DNA from: JBBWZH01 sp035544115 | Lineage (GTDB): Bacteria; Actinomycetota; Actinomycetes; Mycobacteriales; CADCTP01 | Direction: 5' to 3' | NCBI GenBank assembly: GCA_963714145.1 | Contig: OY970235.1 | Span: forward strand, 6,262,001 to 6,326,000 | Length of the DNA stretch: 64,000 nucleotides | Part shown: one piece after another, positions 61,389-64,000 of the stretch | How the letters are laid out: every line of letters starts with the position of its first letter | Position numbering within the stretch: the stretch's first letter is position 1 | Made by a program: the position numbers and the translations under genes | The notes under the pieces: generated by a model | What the model was told of the DNA's origin: nothing | Seen by the model: the letters and a program-made list of their open reading frames with translations, nothing else | Databases searched by the model: none

Positions 61389-62405
61389 ATGGGAATGATC
61401 AGTTCGGTGGGCCTGGTGCTGCACCCGCGGCGAGACTGCGGCGGCGTGGTCGGCACGGTCACCACCTGGGCCCGCGACCGGCAGGCCGAGGTACTCGGCC
61501 TGGACACCGACGTGCCCCGCATCGACGGCCCCACGATCGCCGTCACCGCGGCCGAACTGGCCGGCCGGGCCGACCTGCTGGTCAGCCTCGGCGGCGACGG
61601 CACGATGCTGCGCGCGATGCGGCTGGCCCGGGGCAGCCAGGCCCCCGTGCTCGGGGTGAACCTGGGCCGGCTCGGCTTCCTGGCCGAGGTCGACCCGCCG
61701 GACCTGGTCGGCGCCCTGTCCGACATCGATGAACACCGGTTCGTGGTCGAGCCGCGGTCGGCGGTGCGGGCCACGTTCGGCGGCGTCGACACGGTCGCGT
61801 TCAACGACATCGCGCTGGTCCGCATCCCCGGCAACGCCGGCACCGCGGTCGGGCTGCGGGTGGAGGGGCACCTGTTCGTCCGGTACGCCGCCGACGCGGT
61901 GATCGTGGCCACCCCGACCGGCTCCACCGCGTACAACTTCTCCGCCGGCGGGCCGATCGTCTCACCCAGCGCGGAGGGGTTGCTGGTCACGCCGGCCGCC
62001 CCGCACTCCGCCTTCAACCGGGCGCTGTTCCTGTCCAGCGGGGAGAAACTGGCCCTGGAGGTGCTGCCGTCCAGCGGCGAACTGGCCGTCGAGGCGGACG
62101 GCCGGGTGGTGGGGCACGTGCGGCCCGGCGACATGGTCGACCTGACCATGCTGCCGGCCGCCGCCCGGGTGGTCCGGCTCGGCCGCACCACCTTCTACCA
62201 GCGGGCGCAGCGCCGGCTGCGGCTGACCGGTTCGGCCGAGGCGGACGCCGGCTTCGCCATCGACCCGCGCGGTATCGCGGCCGAAGCGGATGGCCTCGGG
62301 CCCGAGCCCGACGGCGCCGCACCCGCACCCGGCTTCCCGGGCGAGGACGGCGGCCTGGTCGCCGGGTCAGGCCGCGGCGGTCCCGACTGCGACGAGACGG
62401 GCTGA
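61389..62405 (+). CDS. nadK: NAD kinase
   Basis: 338 residues. ATG 61389 is chosen because GGAGG lies ten bases before it; a GTG at 61380 abuts that site. Family motifs: LLVSLGGDGTMLRAM (GGDGT at 68-72, with catalytic Asp), LGVNLGRLGFLAEV, FNDIALVR, and the nucleotide loop VATPTGSTAYNFSAGGPIVSP. It makes NADP from NAD and ATP in the cytosol. The last ~55 residues (DPRGIAAEADGLGPEPDGAAPAPG ...) are an unconserved acidic tail. The next gene begins one base after its stop, suggesting an operon. This is the last clearly intact gene of the window. Confidence 0.94.
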   Translation: MGMISSVGLVLHPRRDCGGVVGTVTTWARDRQAEVLGLDTDVPRIDGPTIAVTAAELAGRADLLVSLGGDGTMLRAMRLARGSQAPVLGVNLGRLGFLAEVDPPDLVGALSDIDEHRFVVEPRSAVRATFGGVDTVAFNDIALVRIPGNAGTAVGLRVEGHLFVRYAADAVIVATPTGSTAYNFSAGGPIVSPSAEGLLVTPAAPHSAFNRALFLSSGEKLALEVLPSSGELAVEADGRVVGHVRPGDMVDLTMLPAAARVVRLGRTTFYQRAQRRLRLTGSAEADAGFAIDPRGIAAEADGLGPEPDGAAPAPGFPGEDGGLVAGSGRGGPDCDETG

Positions 62406-62406
62406 C

Positions 62407-63317
62407 GTGCTGCAGGCGTACGACGCACGCAACGCCGACCTCCGGTACTGGGTGAACGGGGTGCTGCGGCACCGGGACGAGCCGGGGATCTCGCCGTTCG
62501 ACTCGGTGGTGCAGGGCGGCGACGCGGTCTGGGAAGGGCTGCGCCTCTACGACGGCCGGATCTACGGCCTGGACGCGCACCTGGCCCGGCTGCGCCGCTC
62601 GGCGCACGCGCTGGGGTTCGCCGGCATCCCGGCCGACGCCGAGATCGTCGGCGGCGGTCCGGGAGACGCTGCGGGCCAACGACATGCGCGACGGCGTGCA
62701 CGTACGGCTCACGCTGACCCGCGGCGTCAAGGTGACCAGCGGCATGGACCCCCGGCTGAACCAGGCCGGCTGCACCCTGATCGTGCTGGCCGAGCACAAG
62801 CCGCCGGTGTACGACACCGCCGGGCTGCGGCTGATCACCGCCAGCGTCCGCCGCCCCGGCCCGGACGTGCTCGACCCGAAGATCCACCACAACAACCTGC
62901 TCAACTCGATCCTGGCCAAGATGGAGGCGACACGCGGCCGGGGCCGACGACGCGATCATGCTCGACGGCCGCGGCTTCGTCGCCGAGACCAACGCGACCC
63001 ACCTGTTCGCCGTCGCACGATGGACGGCTGGCGACCCCGCGGGCGGTCGCCTGCCCGGAGGGCATCACCCGCGCCGACCGTGCTGCGGCTGGCCGGGACG
63101 GCCGGCATCCCGGCCGCGGAGCGCGACCTCACGCTGACCGAGATTCTACACCGCGGACGAGGTCTTCTGCACCGGCACCATGGGCGAGATCGCTGCCGTG
63201 ACGGAGATCGACGGCCGCCCGATCGGCCCCGGCGAGGTCGGCCCGGTGACCACCGAACTCGCGGCCGCGTACCAGTCCTACGCCCGCACCCACGGCACCC
63301 CGATCGCCCCGGACTGA
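62407..63317 (+). pseudogene. Class IV aminotransferase (BCAT-like) gene with about five frameshifts
   Basis: GTG 62407 begins LQAYDARNADLRYWVNGVLRHRDEPGISPFDSVVQGGDAVWEGLRLYDGRIYGLDAHLARLRRSAHALGF, the N-domain of fold type IV PLP enzymes. The frame then shifts near 62655, 62936, 63017, 63078 and 63146. Joined, the pieces read VRETLRANDMRDGVHVRLTLTRG, KIHHNNLLNSILAKMEA, ADDAIMLDGRGFVAETNATHLFAV, TVLRLAGTAGIPAAERDLTLTEI and YTADEVFCTGTMGEIAAVTEIDGRPIG, ending at TGA 63315. Most shifts are single extra bases. So many in 500 bases, with good protein similarity between them, suggests poor sequence quality rather than old decay. Likely role: branched-chain or D-amino acid transamination. Confidence 0.8.
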
Positions 63318-63333
63318 GACCCCGCGGGGCCGG

Positions 63334-64000
63334 TCAGCCGCCGAGGCGGTGGGCGGCCAGCTCGGCGTAGTACGGCTCTGCCGCGGCGACCAGCGGGGCC
63401 AGCCGGGGTGGGACGTCGGCCGGGCCGGCGGGTCGTACGGAGCGAAACCGGTGGAGGACTCGACGGCGGCGTACCAGTGCGGGGCCCAGACGCCGTCGGT
63501 GTCGCGCGGGCCGGGCGGCCAGGAGAGCATCGCCGGGTCGTAGCCGATGCCGAGCGCGGCGCAGAGCCGGCGGAGCACCCCGGCCGGGTCGCGGAGCAGG
63601 TCGGCGGCGTCGACCACCGGCCCGCCGTACGCGGCGGAAGATCTCCACCTGCTGCGGGTAGCCCAGGTCCTCGAGCGTCGGCTCGCCGCGCACCTTCGCG
63701 TACGAGGCGACCACCTGCGCCGGTGTCGCGGATCAGGAAGGCGTGGCTGAGCCGGGCCAGCCAGTCGCGGCCGACGTCCGGCAGCAGGTGGTGCGCCATG
63801 TGCTTCTGGTAGTGCACGCCCACGCCGGACGGCAGCGGGCCGGTGAGCGCAGCGGCCACCGCCGGCCAGTCGGTCGGCTGGCTGGCCAGCACCTCGTCCC
63901 GGCCGGGGTGGTCCAGGCCGGTGGTCGCCAGGTAGTGCGCGTACAGCGGCTCGTCCACGACCAGCGTGTCCGGGCGGGCGCCGAAGCTGCGCATCAGCGC
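63334..64000 (-). pseudogene. Sulfotransferase-like gene, frameshifted and cut by the window end
   Basis: The minus-strand frame enters from beyond 64000 with LMRSFGARPDTLVVDEPLYAHYLATTGLDHPGRDEVLASQPTDWPAVAAALTG and HYQKHMAHHLLPDVGRDWLARLSHAFLIRD, typical of sulfotransferase-fold proteins. It then shifts near 63720 (to QVVASYAKVRGEPTLEDLGYPQQVEIF), 63640 (to GGPVVDAADLLRDPAGVLRRLCAALGIGYDPAMLSWPPGPRDTDGVWAPHWY) and ~63415 (to PRLAPLVAAAEPYYAELAAHRLGG), ending at 63334. It is convergent with the aminotransferase gene. As there, the shifts are single-base and probably technical. Confidence 0.75.

Noticed and set aside
1..64000. Transposases, integrases or phage genes
   Set aside because: None of the translations shows DDE, tyrosine- or serine-recombinase motifs, and I saw no terminal inverted repeats with target duplications.

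Overview
The window is about 73% GC, almost fully coding, and rich in GTG starts. It carries secreted glycoside hydrolases, an AfsR-type regulator, a membrane Ser/Thr kinase, an ECF sigma factor paired with a CU044_5270-type protein, and I36-type secreted proteins. This fits a soil, biomass-degrading filamentous actinomycete, probably Micromonosporales-like (inference; no rRNA is present to confirm it). I saw no tRNA, rRNA, phage, IS or CRISPR.

Layout. 0-24 kb is a general region: the end of a secreted-protein gene, two I36-type secreted proteins, an SDR, a RecQ helicase fused to a phosphoribosyltransferase-like domain, a DUF1304 membrane protein, an L,D-transpeptidase, an aldo/keto reductase, a large subtilase, the ECF pair, two acyl-CoA dehydrogenases, a Mug-type glycosylase, a cholesterol-oxidase-like flavoenzyme, RpiB, and a secreted alpha-amylase divergent from a LacI regulator. 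24-30 kb holds an FHA-like protein convergent with a Ser/Thr kinase, and a heterodimeric ABC exporter.

30-55 kb is a plant-polysaccharide region with three units. Cellulose: an AA10 LPMO and a GH5_1-like endoglucanase, both with CBM2, lie about 11 kb apart and share a GTGAGAGCGCTCTCAC-type operator. Xylan: a secreted GH10 xylanase, a sugar ABC importer (binding protein plus two permeases), a divergent cytoplasmic GH3 enzyme, and a LacI regulator. Mannan or beta-mannoside: an Opp/Dpp-type importer of five genes, a LacI regulator, a cytoplasmic GH5-type glycosidase and a secreted GH5 mannanase-like enzyme, behind a promoter flanked by two TGACAACGTTGTCA-type operators.

55-64 kb has a VapBC-like pair whose toxin lacks a normal start codon, an AfsR-family regulator, a secreted HNH nuclease, a PL11 rhamnogalacturonan lyase with one frameshift, NAD kinase, and two genes (class IV aminotransferase, sulfotransferase) carrying about eight frameshifts in 1.6 kb.

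The most unusual non-coding structure is a mirrored array of GTGACG / CGTCAC hexamers on an almost exact 20-bp step around a palindrome. It occurs twice at 17.2-17.8 kb and again at 20.2-20.3 kb. A second genome-scale signal is the repeated palindrome GTCCACAGTGGAC, which sits mostly inside genes and often uses rare ACA/ACT codons.
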